64,000 bases of DNA from an uncultured Nitrospina sp. (GTDB taxonomy: Bacteria > Nitrospinota > Nitrospinia > Nitrospinales > VA-1): positions 1 to 64,000 of the forward strand of contig CALAGQ010000002.1 of NCBI GenBank assembly GCA_937891765.1, written 5' to 3'. Made by a program: the position numbers and the translations under genes. Position 1 is the stretch's first letter; every line of letters starts with the position of its first letter. This document shows positions 27,810 to 36,362 of the stretch, piece after piece. A model generated the notes under the pieces. That model did not search any database, was not told the origin of the DNA, and saw only the letters and a list, made by a program, of their open reading frames with translations.

Positions 27810-29642
27810 ATGAGTCAAGCCCTTAAGCTCAGTGAGCACATTCAATTTCTGCCTGTGATCCATGGTAGCGGAAGTTTTGCGCGAGAAATACGTCAGCAGC
27901 TTTTATCGCTTCCTTGCGATTGTCTGGCGGTTGCGCTTCCGCCAGAGTTCCAACAAACGGTTGAAGAGGGCATCGAACTCCTCCCAAGCATTTCTCTGAG
28001 TTGTCAGGTTGAAAAAGATGGCGCCATGAATTATGTGCCCATCGACCCAAGCCAGCCTGTAGTCATGGGGCTGCGCGTTGCCATGCAGGAAGGGATACCT
28101 CGTCGTTTCATAGATTGGAGTACGGAAAGTTATGAAAAAAGAAGTGTCGACTTTCCCGACAGTTTTGCCTTGAGTAATGTGTCTTATGAAAAATTTGTCA
28201 GCACCTTGCTTTTAACCCAAAAGCGACCGGGAGATAAAAGCCAGCACTTCTGGCGAGCACGATGGATGGCCTACCAGCTTCATCAACTGGAGATGGACTA
28301 CTCCAATATAGTCGCCTTATGTTCCATTCTGGATTGGCCTTGGATCAAGGAGGCTTATGATGAGCGGTTGGAGGTCATTCCTCCTCAAAAAGCCGAAGGT
28401 CTGCCGGCATTATCTGGAGTGGATAAAAATACCTTGTTCTTTGCACTCACCGAATTACCCTACGTGACCTATTTGTATGAAAAAAAACGGCAGGAACTCA
28501 AGCCTGACAATAAGGCACCGGTTGACGGGGTTAAGGAAATTCTTTTGCGGGCCCGTGAACTGTTCATCAAAAAATACAAAATTCGTTATCACAATCTGAC
28601 TTCCCAGACTTTTCAGATTCTTTTGCAATATATTCGCAACCTGACTTTGATGGAGTCCAGGCTTCTGCCTGATCTCTATACATTGGTGAATGCCGCCAAA
28701 CAATTTGGAGGAGACCCATTTGCCATTGCGGTTTTGGAAGCGGCAAGAGAATACCCTTTTGAACCTGCCGATAATTTACCAGAGACGCTCTCACTGGGAA
28801 TCGACCAGGCTTTACCAAATGAAGAAGGTGCTCAACCGGTCAGCATGAAAAACCGCTTGTCGGAAACCCATTTTGAGTGGCGAACTTTAAACTTGAAGCC
28901 CGAACCGGACATCAAATCGCAAGAGAAATGGCAGCATCACTGGGATCCTCATGGTCAGTGCTCCTGGCCGCCGGAAGATGAAAAAATAGAAAACCTGAAC
29001 ACCCATGTGCGTGAACAAACCAAACTTTTATTGAGTCACGATCTAGCTCGGACTGAAAAATTCACCTCTTCTGTGAAGGATGGCATCGATATTAGAGATA
29101 CCCTGCGCCATTGGTATGAGGGAGATATCTACGTGAAAGAAATTCCGCCTTCCCGAGGGCAGGTTGAAATTATTGTCTTCCTTTTTGATGCAGAGCCCGA
29201 ACCGCAAAAGTATAATTGGTGCCAGACTTGGTACGCTGAGCACGACGAAGAATCTACCCTATGTTTTTTCGCCACCCAATATATGGATGATATGGTCGGG
29301 CCAGGCATCGCACAAGCGACATATGGAGGGTGCATGATGATTTATCCTCCCCGCCCTATTCCTGATATATGGCAGGATCCGCGCATACGTTTTTCGGACA
29401 CTCTCGAAGAGAAACTTCTTGAAGCGGCATTTTTTCACTCGAAAGAAAAACATGTCACCGTTGTAGCACCCTGTGCACCGCGACTGACCTGGCATAGACT
29501 TGCCAGAAGATACGGCAAGAAAATCATTCATATTCCGCTAAAACGATTTTCCAACCAGACCATTGAAAAAGTCAGACGCTTCCATGTGCTGAACGGGAAA
29601 AATATCCGTTCCTATGCCCAGCGCTTTATTCAGGATCTTTGA
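27810..29642 (+). CDS. MoxR-linked protein with a DUF5682/TraB-like N-terminus
   Basis: The 610-residue protein begins with a segment FLPVIHGSGSFAREIRQQLL that resembles the HGxGS...L...L opening of DUF5682-type proteins, which are known to sit next to MoxR ATPases and VWA proteins. The rest is mostly unfamiliar, with several aromatic-rich stretches (YNWCQTWYAEHDEE, and TQYMDDMVGPGIAQATYGGC). The usual VWA metal-binding (DxSxS) motif is not obvious. No signal peptide or clear membrane helix is seen. I use ATG 27810, although the frame is open further upstream inside the ATPase gene. Function unknown. Confidence 0.75.
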   Translation: MSQALKLSEHIQFLPVIHGSGSFAREIRQQLLSLPCDCLAVALPPEFQQTVEEGIELLPSISLSCQVEKDGAMNYVPIDPSQPVVMGLRVAMQEGIPRRFIDWSTESYEKRSVDFPDSFALSNVSYEKFVSTLLLTQKRPGDKSQHFWRARWMAYQLHQLEMDYSNIVALCSILDWPWIKEAYDERLEVIPPQKAEGLPALSGVDKNTLFFALTELPYVTYLYEKKRQELKPDNKAPVDGVKEILLRARELFIKKYKIRYHNLTSQTFQILLQYIRNLTLMESRLLPDLYTLVNAAKQFGGDPFAIAVLEAAREYPFEPADNLPETLSLGIDQALPNEEGAQPVSMKNRLSETHFEWRTLNLKPEPDIKSQEKWQHHWDPHGQCSWPPEDEKIENLNTHVREQTKLLLSHDLARTEKFTSSVKDGIDIRDTLRHWYEGDIYVKEIPPSRGQVEIIVFLFDAEPEPQKYNWCQTWYAEHDEESTLCFFATQYMDDMVGPGIAQATYGGCMMIYPPRPIPDIWQDPRIRFSDTLEEKLLEAAFFHSKEKHVTVVAPCAPRLTWHRLARRYGKKIIHIPLKRFSNQTIEKVRRFHVLNGKNIRSYAQRFIQDL

Positions 29643-29647
29643 ACGGG

Positions 29648-30109
29648 ATGGAACAAAAAATTAACATCCGTGAAGCCCATAAGGATGATCTCGCCATATT
29701 GGTGCGCAACAATCAGGTTCTGGCACAAGAAACCGAAGCTTTAGAGTTGAACGCAGATGTTCTGAGAGAAGGCATCGTGCAGGCATTAAAACGAGAGGAA
29801 TGCCATTATTTCGTCGCTGTGATTGCCGAAAAAGTGGTCGGGCAAACCATGATCACTTATGAATGGAGTGACTGGCGTAATGGTATTATCTGGTGGATAC
29901 AAAGCGTTTACGTGCATCCCGATCACCGCAAACAAGGGGTGTTTCGCACTCTGTTCGGGCATATCGAAAACCTCGCTCGCAGCCATCCTCAAGTCAAGGC
30001 ATTACGTTTGTATGTCATGCACAACAACGCTACAGGACAACGTACCTACCAAAGCCTGGGGATGAACGATTCGGGTTATATTATTTTTGAAAAAGAGAAT
30101 TTCACCTGA
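29648..30109 (+). CDS. GNAT family N-acetyltransferase
   Basis: The 153-residue protein has the GNAT acetyl-CoA motif SVYVHPDHRKQGVFRTLFGH and a C-terminal strand ALRLYVMHNNATGQRTYQSLGM typical of the fold. The ribosomal or small-molecule substrate is unknown. I use ATG 29648 (MEQKINIRE). The frame overlaps the upstream gene stop only if the TTG at 29639 is used. Its placement after the MoxR pair could be chance or functional. Confidence 0.85.
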   Translation: MEQKINIREAHKDDLAILVRNNQVLAQETEALELNADVLREGIVQALKREECHYFVAVIAEKVVGQTMITYEWSDWRNGIIWWIQSVYVHPDHRKQGVFRTLFGHIENLARSHPQVKALRLYVMHNNATGQRTYQSLGMNDSGYIIFEKENFT

Positions 30110-30127
30110 AGGGATCGTCCAACAAAG

Positions 30128-30709
30128 TCAGTTCAACTGGCTGGGGGATTCCAGAGATAAAAAATTCCTATGAAGCGGGGAGTTACGGGAAAAAGCCTCC
30201 TGAACAGTATCAGGGAACGCCCGGTCGCACTCACTTAGATATTTCATCACCGCTATCATCCAATCCGATTCATGCGGAGAATGAATAACAGCAATATTCT
30301 CATTCTCATAGTCCCTGCAAATTTGGTCCGATGCTCGACTGATCCCGGGAAGAGTGTCCCGCTTTTTTATGGTGAGCGGACGGAGCGGATCGACGTGAAT
30401 GATTTCCAGCCCCTTGTACTTTTCAGGGACATCTTCTTCGATGAATTCTTCGATGGGGATACCGTTGACATTGGTGAGTCCCGGTTGCGCCAGCGATGCA
30501 ATATAAATGGGGACTCTCTTTATGGATGCCTGCTCGGCGTAGCCCTCGCGAAGAACTGTCTCATTTTTATCTGTCTGACCAAAAACCACAAAGTCCCAGC
30601 GCCCGTAGGTCAACCTTTTCTGCTTTTGGATAATGATGGTTTTTTCATAAGCCTCAACGAGTTTTTCATAGACTTTCTGGTCGTTGGTTCGGACTTTAAT
30701 CTTGGGCAT
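30128..30709 (-). CDS. Unknown 193-residue protein
   Basis: I do not recognise the family. The protein has no signal peptide or membrane segment. It is rich in charged residues, with KIKVRTNDQKVYEKLVEAY at the start, a central IYIASLAQPGLTNVNGIP and PEKYKGLEIIHVDPLRPL, and a C-terminal helix (SDWMIAVMKYLSECDRAF). The stop is 18 bases from the convergent GNAT stop. The start ATG at 30709 lies inside a 172-base divergent region shared with murJ. Confidence 0.7.
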   Translation of the reverse strand: MPKIKVRTNDQKVYEKLVEAYEKTIIIQKQKRLTYGRWDFVVFGQTDKNETVLREGYAEQASIKRVPIYIASLAQPGLTNVNGIPIEEFIEEDVPEKYKGLEIIHVDPLRPLTIKKRDTLPGISRASDQICRDYENENIAVIHSPHESDWMIAVMKYLSECDRAFPDTVQEAFSRNSPLHRNFLSLESPSQLN

Positions 30710-30823
30710 AGAAAATTTTATTGAAAAGGATGTGTAATAAATATAACTATAGCACGCAATGCAAAAACTGATTAACCCATATCAAGCGTCTTTCAGATTG
30801 ATTTACGAGTTTGACCTGTAATT

Positions 30824-30832
30824 TGCTATACT
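30824..30832 (+). promoter_or_regulatory. Extended -10 promoter for murJ
   Basis: TGCTATACT forms an extended -10 (TG at 30824-30825, TATACT at 30827-30832). No good -35 is seen at 16-18 bases; an upstream TTGACC is only ten bases away. It lies about 50 bases before the murJ ATG (30882). The 172 bases between 30710 and 30881 hold no gene. Confidence 0.5.
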
Positions 30833-30881
30833 ACGAAGAGCCTCACGCGTTCAATAATTCCCACCTGAACCTAAACCCTGA

Positions 30882-32447
30882 ATGGAAAGCAATAAACATG
30901 TAAGTAAAGCGGCAGGCGCTGTAAGCGGGATGACCCTGCTGTCCAGGCTTTTCGGGTTCCTGCGCGATATGGTTATTGCCATGGCATTCGGCTCTTCGGC
31001 ATCTGCCGATGCCTTTTTTGTCGCCTTCCGAATCCCTAACATGCAACGCAGAATTTTGGGTGAAGGTGCGGTGACGGCAGCTTTCATTCCAGTTTTCGCC
31101 GAGACTCTGACCCAAAAAGGCGAATCCGCAGCGTGGAAATTCACCTCTAATCTATTCAATATTCTTTTTGTTATTTTATCTGCTGCATCTCTGATGATCC
31201 TGATATTTTCTCCGGCGGTGATAACGGTTTTTGCTCCCGGATTTCTTGACGAACCCGGAAAATTTGAACTGACGGTTAAACTGACTCGCTGGATGGCGCC
31301 TTATCTTTTCTTCATTGGCCTTGCCGCCTTTTGTATGGGGATTTTAAATAGCCTGAAAGTTTTTGCTCTTCCAGCCGCCACCCCTATTTTGCAGAATGTC
31401 AGCATGATTGTGTCGGTGCTAGTTATTGCTCCGTTAATGGATGAACCGATTATGGGACTGGCCATCGGTGTTGTGGTCGGGGGGGCTCTGCAATTTTTAG
31501 TTCAGCTTCCTGCGGTGTTTAAAAAAGGCATGAGCTTTGAAAGAACTCTTAACTTCAAGCAGGAAGAAGTCGTCAAAGTCGCCCGACTGATGGGGCCGGT
31601 TGTATTGGGCCTGGCTGTTTATGAAGTAAATATCATGATCGATACCCTCATAGCTTCCCTGCTTCCGGGGGGATCGATCTCATACCTTTATTATGGCAAC
31701 AGGTTGGTGCAACTGCCACTGGGAATATTTGCGGTAGCCCTGGGAGTTGCCCTTCTCCCCACGCTATCGGGTCAGGCCGCAAAAGGTGACCTGAAAGAAT
31801 TGGTGCAGACTATAGGCTTCAGCATTCGTCTCATTCTTTTTGTCACCATACCAGCTACGGTGGGTTTGATCATCCTGCGCGAACCGATCATCAATACCTT
31901 GTGGGAACGCGGTGAGTTTCTCGCTTCCACCACCGAAGGCACGGCCATTGCTCTACTTTATTACTCCATCGGCCTTTGTGCTTATTCAGGAATTAAAATC
32001 ATCGCACCGGCTTTTTATTCCCTGCAGGACACCAAGACCCCTGCTAAAATTGGCATTTATTCCATGATTCTCAACACAGTTTTGAATCTCATTTTAATGG
32101 GGCCCTTGCAGCATGGAGGTCTGGCGCTGGCCACTTCTCTGGCGGCCTTGTTCAATGTTGCATTATTGATCTACTACTTAAGAAAACGGCTCGGCCTTAT
32201 GGGTGGGAGGAAAATACTGCGTTCGACCCTTAAAATGTCTTCTGCGGCATTAGTTATGGGTGTTGTCACTTATCTTTGCAGGGAAAACTTTTTCCATGTC
32301 AGTGATCCCATTTCGATCCGGTTGTTTGTCCTGACCGCTTGCATATCTGCCGGAATATTGGTATATGCCTTAATCTCTCATTTCACCAGAAACGAAGAAT
32401 GGCATTTTCTTCTGGATTTGAGAAAGAAAAAACAAATATCGGCCTAA
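30882..32447 (+). CDS. murJ: Lipid II flippase MurJ (MviN)
   Basis: Moves lipid II across the inner membrane for peptidoglycan synthesis. The 521-residue protein begins AGAVSGMTLLSRLFGFLRDM, the family signature, and continues with GSSASADAFFVAFRIPNM and about 14 hydrophobic helices, the expected topology of a MOP-type flippase. The length is typical. The thrH gene follows on the same strand 39 bases later. Confidence 0.96.
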   Translation: MESNKHVSKAAGAVSGMTLLSRLFGFLRDMVIAMAFGSSASADAFFVAFRIPNMQRRILGEGAVTAAFIPVFAETLTQKGESAAWKFTSNLFNILFVILSAASLMILIFSPAVITVFAPGFLDEPGKFELTVKLTRWMAPYLFFIGLAAFCMGILNSLKVFALPAATPILQNVSMIVSVLVIAPLMDEPIMGLAIGVVVGGALQFLVQLPAVFKKGMSFERTLNFKQEEVVKVARLMGPVVLGLAVYEVNIMIDTLIASLLPGGSISYLYYGNRLVQLPLGIFAVALGVALLPTLSGQAAKGDLKELVQTIGFSIRLILFVTIPATVGLIILREPIINTLWERGEFLASTTEGTAIALLYYSIGLCAYSGIKIIAPAFYSLQDTKTPAKIGIYSMILNTVLNLILMGPLQHGGLALATSLAALFNVALLIYYLRKRLGLMGGRKILRSTLKMSSAALVMGVVTYLCRENFFHVSDPISIRLFVLTACISAGILVYALISHFTRNEEWHFLLDLRKKKQISA

Positions 32448-32486
32448 ACGCGCTTTCACAAACATGAAAGAAAGGATAGCCCTCGT

Positions 32487-33101
32487 ATGATCGTCACCTG
32501 CCTGGATTTAGAAGGAGTTCTGGTTCCTGAAATCTGGATCGCCTTCGCTGAAAAAACCGGCATTGAGAAGTTGCGCCTCACCACGCGGGATATCCCCGAT
32601 TATGATGAGCTGATGCGTGGGCGACTCAAAATTCTTGATGAGAACAATCTTAAACTTTCTGATATTGAGGAAGTTATCGGGGGCATCGCCCCTCTTCCCG
32701 GAGCGAAGGAATTTTTATCCTGGTTGGAAAGCGAATTCCAGGTCATCATCCTATCTGACACCTTCAACCAGTTCGCCGGGCCTTTGATGGCACAGCTCGA
32801 CCACCCTACCCTGTTTTGTCATGACCTTATAGTTGATGAAACCGGGCGAATTGCCGATTACCGTCTGCGGATTCCAGATGCAAAAACCAAGGCCGTGGCC
32901 GCATTGAAGGGGCTCAATCTGAAAGTCATTGCTGCAGGAGATTCATACAACGATACCGGAATGCTGAAAGAAGCCGATGCCGGGATTTTGTTCAGGGCTC
33001 CCGATAACGTTGTAAAAGAATTCCCACAGTTCCCGGTGACTAAAACTTATGAAGAATTCAAAACCGCGATCCTAGAAGCCCGTGACAAACTGGGTTGTTG
33101 A
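32487..33101 (+). CDS. thrH: HAD phosphatase ThrH (phosphoserine/homoserine phosphatase-transferase)
   Basis: The 204-residue protein closely follows the ThrH pattern: CLDLEGVLVPEIWIAFAEK (HAD motif I DxE, which is a feature of ThrH), IPDYDELMRGRL, VIILSDTFNQF (motif II) and VIAAGDSYNDTGML (motif IV). ThrH dephosphorylates phosphoserine and can transfer phosphate to homoserine, linking serine and threonine metabolism. The start ATG at 32487 has an AAGGA-type ribosome site. Convergent to the 33138 gene. Confidence 0.93.
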   Translation: MIVTCLDLEGVLVPEIWIAFAEKTGIEKLRLTTRDIPDYDELMRGRLKILDENNLKLSDIEEVIGGIAPLPGAKEFLSWLESEFQVIILSDTFNQFAGPLMAQLDHPTLFCHDLIVDETGRIADYRLRIPDAKTKAVAALKGLNLKVIAAGDSYNDTGMLKEADAGILFRAPDNVVKEFPQFPVTKTYEEFKTAILEARDKLGC

Positions 33102-33137
33102 AAAAAATAATGTTTTCTCTATTCAAAACGAGATTGA

Positions 33138-33656
33138 TTATTTAATTTCAGAATCAAGAAGCTTACTTCCCATCCATCCTATCCGGGCCTGTTCTCCAGG
33201 CCCTGGCTTTGAGCGAATTTTTGACCACTTGCCTTTTTTTTCGAGGACTTCAACTGCAGTGCCTTGAGTCAGTACAAATATGATTTTGCCCGTCTTTGTA
33301 TTGGGTTTGTCACGCAAATTGGCAAAGCTCACTTTAACCTTAAAAAATAATTCAAAATCTTCGTCTTCAGCAACCTTAAGAGGTGCTTCGACAATGACCG
33401 CTTCCTGAAATAAACTTGTCAGATCAATTTCCAGCTTGAATACAGCGATCACAATAAAAATCAGGGTTAGCAGGGCAATACGCAAAGAAGCCTGGGATGC
33501 ATTCAAGCCCTTTTCTGGATCGGCTTCAGGAGGCACAGGGGGACCGCATTGCACGCAATAATAACCCGGAGCAGGCAGAAGGGTTCCGCAGGTATCGCAA
33601 TATTGATACCTGCGTTTCATATTCGGATACCTTGTCTTGCTAGCAATTGGGTGCAT
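33138..33656 (-). CDS. Zinc-ribbon, membrane and SH3-like domain protein
   Basis: The 172-residue protein joins three parts: a zinc ribbon CDTCGTLLPAPGYYCVQCG near the N-terminus, one membrane helix (ASLRIALLTLIFIVIAVF) and a C-terminal bacterial SH3-like domain (VSFANLRDKPNTKTGKII, AVEVLEKKGKWSKIR, GWMGSKLL). That SH3 type binds peptidoglycan or other envelope ligands. Start ATG 33656 has an AAGG site at six bases. An internal ATG at 33620 (MKRRYQYC) is possible. Its stop is 36 bases from thrH. Confidence 0.78.
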   Translation of the reverse strand: MHPIASKTRYPNMKRRYQYCDTCGTLLPAPGYYCVQCGPPVPPEADPEKGLNASQASLRIALLTLIFIVIAVFKLEIDLTSLFQEAVIVEAPLKVAEDEDFELFFKVKVSFANLRDKPNTKTGKIIFVLTQGTAVEVLEKKGKWSKIRSKPGPGEQARIGWMGSKLLDSEIK

Positions 33657-33666
33657 CAACCACCTT

Positions 33667-35184
33667 TTAATTGAGCCGGTAAATTTGCCGGTATTTATTT
33701 TTTAAATACTCGAGAAAGATTTCCGGGTTCAAATTTTCTCCCGTCACCTGTTTAACCAAAGCGGGAACCGATAACAACCTGCCTTTCTGATGAATCTGAG
33801 TGCCCAGCCAATCCCTTACAAGAGCCAGGTTTCCTGCCTCCACCTGCTTTTCCATATCCGGCTTGGCTTTGAGCAACGCCTGATAAAACTGGCTGGCATA
33901 AATTGCCCCTAATGTATAAGAAGGAAAATAACCAAAGGCTCCACCACTCCAATGTGTGTCCTGCAAAACTCCAAGCGTATCCGTTGGTGGTTCCACACCC
34001 AGATACTCTTTCATTTTCGCATTCCATAGCTCTGGTAAATCCTCAACCTCAATCGAACCGTCAAACAAACCTCTTTCCAGTTCATAGCGCAGGATGACAT
34101 GCATAGGATAGGTCACCTCATCGGCTTCCACCCTTATCAGCGAAGGGCCGCTGACATTGACCCCCTCATAAAACTTTTCAGGAGTCACGCCGCAAAAGTT
34201 TTGTGGAAATGTTTCGGCGAGCAATGGCAGGTAGCGAGTGCAAAAGGGTCTTCCCTGCGCGATCATGCGTTCCCAGAACAGCGATTGAGATTCATGGATA
34301 GCCATGGTGAGCGCTTCGGATACAGGCAGGTCACGTCCATTCTGCATGCGCCCTTGCTCATAAAGCCCGTGACCGGTCTCATGAATGACCGCATATAATG
34401 ATTCGACAAAGTTATCTGTTCGGTAACGAGTCGTAATGCGGACATCCGTCGGATGACTGCCACCGCAAAAAGGATGCACCGAAACATCCATCCGGCCTTT
34501 GTCAAACTGAAACCCCATCTCTTCGCTGATCTTGCGTCCCAACGCTTCCTGCTTTTCAACGGGGAACTGGCCCGATAAAAAGGCAGTGTCTGGCTGGTAG
34601 CCCGACTCCTGTATGGATTTTATCAGTGGAATCAGTTCTGCTTTAAGCCTATTGAATACCGGGGTGATGTCTTTCTGAGTGGTGCCTCTCTCATAAATAT
34701 CAATATTGGCATCATAGGCCTGCATATTTGGGAAAACACAACCGGCCCACTTTATTTTTAGATCTATCAGGCGTTTTAAAACCGGGGCAAAATCGGAAAA
34801 CTTATTTTCAGAGCGGGCTTTTACCCAGACCTGGTGAGCCCGGGAGGACAGCTCCGCCAATTCTGTGACCAACGATTTAGGAATCTTCGTAGCCATGTCG
34901 AAGTCCCGGCGGGCTTCGCGGATATTGCACCATTCAAAAGCGTTGAATCCATTTTCATCGGCCCGAGGGAGATGATCGAGCAACTTCCCCATTTCAGGAT
35001 GCGTTGATTTTTCGTGCAGGATTCCGGCCAAGGCTCCGATTTGCCGGGCTCGTGATTCTGAAGCTCCAACCGGCATGATAACTTCCTGATCCCAATGCAA
35101 GATGCCCATGATTCCGCCTAAGCGGTTGCTCTCCTCCAACCGGCGAACCAATGCAAAATAATCTTCTTTTAAATCTTCGCGCAT
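33667..35184 (-). CDS. Carboxypeptidase Taq-type M32 metallopeptidase
   Basis: A zinc carboxypeptidase with broad specificity, 505 residues as expected. The HExxH zinc site reads VIHETGHGLYEQG (about residue 262-274), with MAIHESQSLFWERM giving the third ligand region. GVLQDTHWSGGAFGYFPSYTLG is also a family signature. No signal peptide. The next gene downstream (zinc-ribbon/SH3) begins 11 bases later in the same direction. Confidence 0.94.
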   Translation of the reverse strand: MREDLKEDYFALVRRLEESNRLGGIMGILHWDQEVIMPVGASESRARQIGALAGILHEKSTHPEMGKLLDHLPRADENGFNAFEWCNIREARRDFDMATKIPKSLVTELAELSSRAHQVWVKARSENKFSDFAPVLKRLIDLKIKWAGCVFPNMQAYDANIDIYERGTTQKDITPVFNRLKAELIPLIKSIQESGYQPDTAFLSGQFPVEKQEALGRKISEEMGFQFDKGRMDVSVHPFCGGSHPTDVRITTRYRTDNFVESLYAVIHETGHGLYEQGRMQNGRDLPVSEALTMAIHESQSLFWERMIAQGRPFCTRYLPLLAETFPQNFCGVTPEKFYEGVNVSGPSLIRVEADEVTYPMHVILRYELERGLFDGSIEVEDLPELWNAKMKEYLGVEPPTDTLGVLQDTHWSGGAFGYFPSYTLGAIYASQFYQALLKAKPDMEKQVEAGNLALVRDWLGTQIHQKGRLLSVPALVKQVTGENLNPEIFLEYLKNKYRQIYRLN

Positions 35185-35262
35185 GCAGTACTACGCCTCC
35201 AGAAAAGAACAGCCCGTTAATATGAGTTTAGCCAATAACATGAATAATCTGGAAGCTTCCAG

Positions 35263-35730
35263 TTACTGTTTGGTGCTGTCCCGGACAACACGCACTTTGC
35301 CAGAATCCGTGATCAGAACCCGTTCTCCAGCTTTCAGTTCCTCATCATTAACTTGCACAACAGAGAAGGGTTCACCCTGATCCGGCTGGATGATGAATTC
35401 CGATGCGGTGCCACTGGTGATTGCTTCCTCGGTGACATGGCCCAGCAACCCGCCTACAACGGCACCTCCAACAGCGCCCAGTGCACGAGTCGCAGTGCCT
35501 CCACCCAGAGTAGAGCCGGCTAGCCCGCCTGCGGTGGCGCCTACCACAGCCCCGGCTCCTGATTCCGTGCCCTTTATCTCAACTTCCCTTACAGAAAGAA
35601 CGACACCCTTTTTAAAAGTTCCCGGTGAACCCATTTCACTTCGATCATAGACGGAACCGGAATGCATGGAACAACCGGAAAAGCCCAGGAGAAGGGTCAT
35701 CAAAAGAAAAAGCGTGAATTTTTTATACAT
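35263..35730 (-). CDS. Glycine-zipper lipoprotein (SlyB / 17-kDa antigen type)
   Basis: The 155-residue protein has a signal sequence with a probable lipobox LLLGFSGC, giving a Cys near residue 20. Two glycine-zipper helices follow (GAGAVVGATAGGLAG and GAVGGAVVGGLLG), typical of outer-membrane 17-kDa/SlyB-like proteins, and then a beta-rich C-terminus (EFIIQPDQGEPFSVVQVND). Start is ATG 35730; a TTG 12 bases upstream is possible. Located ahead of the iron island on the opposite strand. Confidence 0.85.
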   Translation of the reverse strand: MYKKFTLFLLMTLLLGFSGCSMHSGSVYDRSEMGSPGTFKKGVVLSVREVEIKGTESGAGAVVGATAGGLAGSTLGGGTATRALGAVGGAVVGGLLGHVTEEAITSGTASEFIIQPDQGEPFSVVQVNDEELKAGERVLITDSGKVRVVRDSTKQ

Positions 35731-35869
35731 GGCACTCTCCAAAAAAGGTTCTCTGGTATAATTTATAAAATTCCAAGAGGCAGATCATGCACTTGGCATA
35801 ATGACGCATTTATGCGGGCTTAGATTTACTAAGCCCTACTTATTGATAGTATCAAATTCTGAGGCATAT

Positions 35870-36121
35870 ATGGAATCCGATAAAGAAACCCGCGAGACAG
35901 TACAGGCCCGGTTGGATGTTTTACGCAAAGGCATTGTCAGTGAAGAAAACTCCGTTAATTATTACCAGACCCTTGTTGATAAAACCCCTGAGGATTCGGA
36001 TGCTAATGTTGGGATGCGCAGGATGTATCACGATCTGATGTTGGAAGAAAAAAAGCATGTGGAACGTTTCCGCGAACTCATTCTGGAATGGGAACAAAAA
36101 CTTAAAGAATTTCAGGTTTAG
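35870..36121 (+). CDS. Small ferritin-like (half-ferritin / EncFtn-type) protein
   Basis: The 83-residue protein has two long helices. The first carries EENSVNYYQTLVDK and the second DLMLEEKKHVERFREL, with the E-E-x-x-H arrangement seen in encapsulated ferritins and rubrerythrin-like half-ferritins. Such proteins dimerise to form an iron-oxidising centre. No encapsulin or targeting tail is present in the window. Start ATG 35870 has a GAGG site five bases upstream; the upstream in-frame ATG at 35801 lies in a poor context. Its neighbour is the FTR1 fusion, supporting an iron role. Confidence 0.75.
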   Translation: MESDKETRETVQARLDVLRKGIVSEENSVNYYQTLVDKTPEDSDANVGMRRMYHDLMLEEKKHVERFRELILEWEQKLKEFQV

Positions 36122-36244
36122 ACTTCATCTTCTTAGCCCGATTGGTAAATTCCCTTTCCGAATCAGTTTAAATTCGATCCTAGCTGCCCCCCATTTTAGT
36201 TTTAGGATCACACTAGTTTGTCGATAAAAAATCCCCTCATATCC

Positions 36245-36273
36245 TTGACAATATAAAGGCCTTATCTTATTAT
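36245..36273 (+). promoter_or_regulatory. Strong promoter of the FTR1 fusion gene
   Basis: TTGACA (36245-36250) is consensus, the spacer is 17 bases, and TATTAT (36268-36273) matches four of six of the -10 consensus. Transcription would begin near 36280, inside the Fur-box-like sequence that follows. This argues against the TTG at 36273 as the start codon of the gene and for the ATG at 36363. Confidence 0.75.
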
Positions 36274-36274
36274 T

Positions 36275-36293
36275 GATAACAATTCTCATTATT
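36275..36293 (+). promoter_or_regulatory. Fur-box-like operator
   Basis: GATAACAATTCTCATTATT agrees with the 19-base Fur consensus GATAATGATAATCATTATC at 13 of 19 positions by hand count. It begins two bases after the -10 element and covers the predicted transcription start, a good position for iron-dependent repression by Fur. This is a sequence match only; no Fur gene is visible in the window. Confidence 0.6.
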
Positions 36294-36362
36294 ATTTTAA
36301 GGGAATCCAGAACTCAACAGCAACAACCCATAAATACTAACAATTTTAATGGTTTACCCATC

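Noticed and set aside
30121-30146. Possible hairpin between the convergent GNAT and 193-residue genes
   Set aside because: Pairing is weak and no T-run follows on either strand.
36273-36362. TTG start of the FTR1 fusion at 36273
   Set aside because: It falls in the -10 element and upstream of the predicted transcript start; ATG 36363 begins a normal signal peptide.
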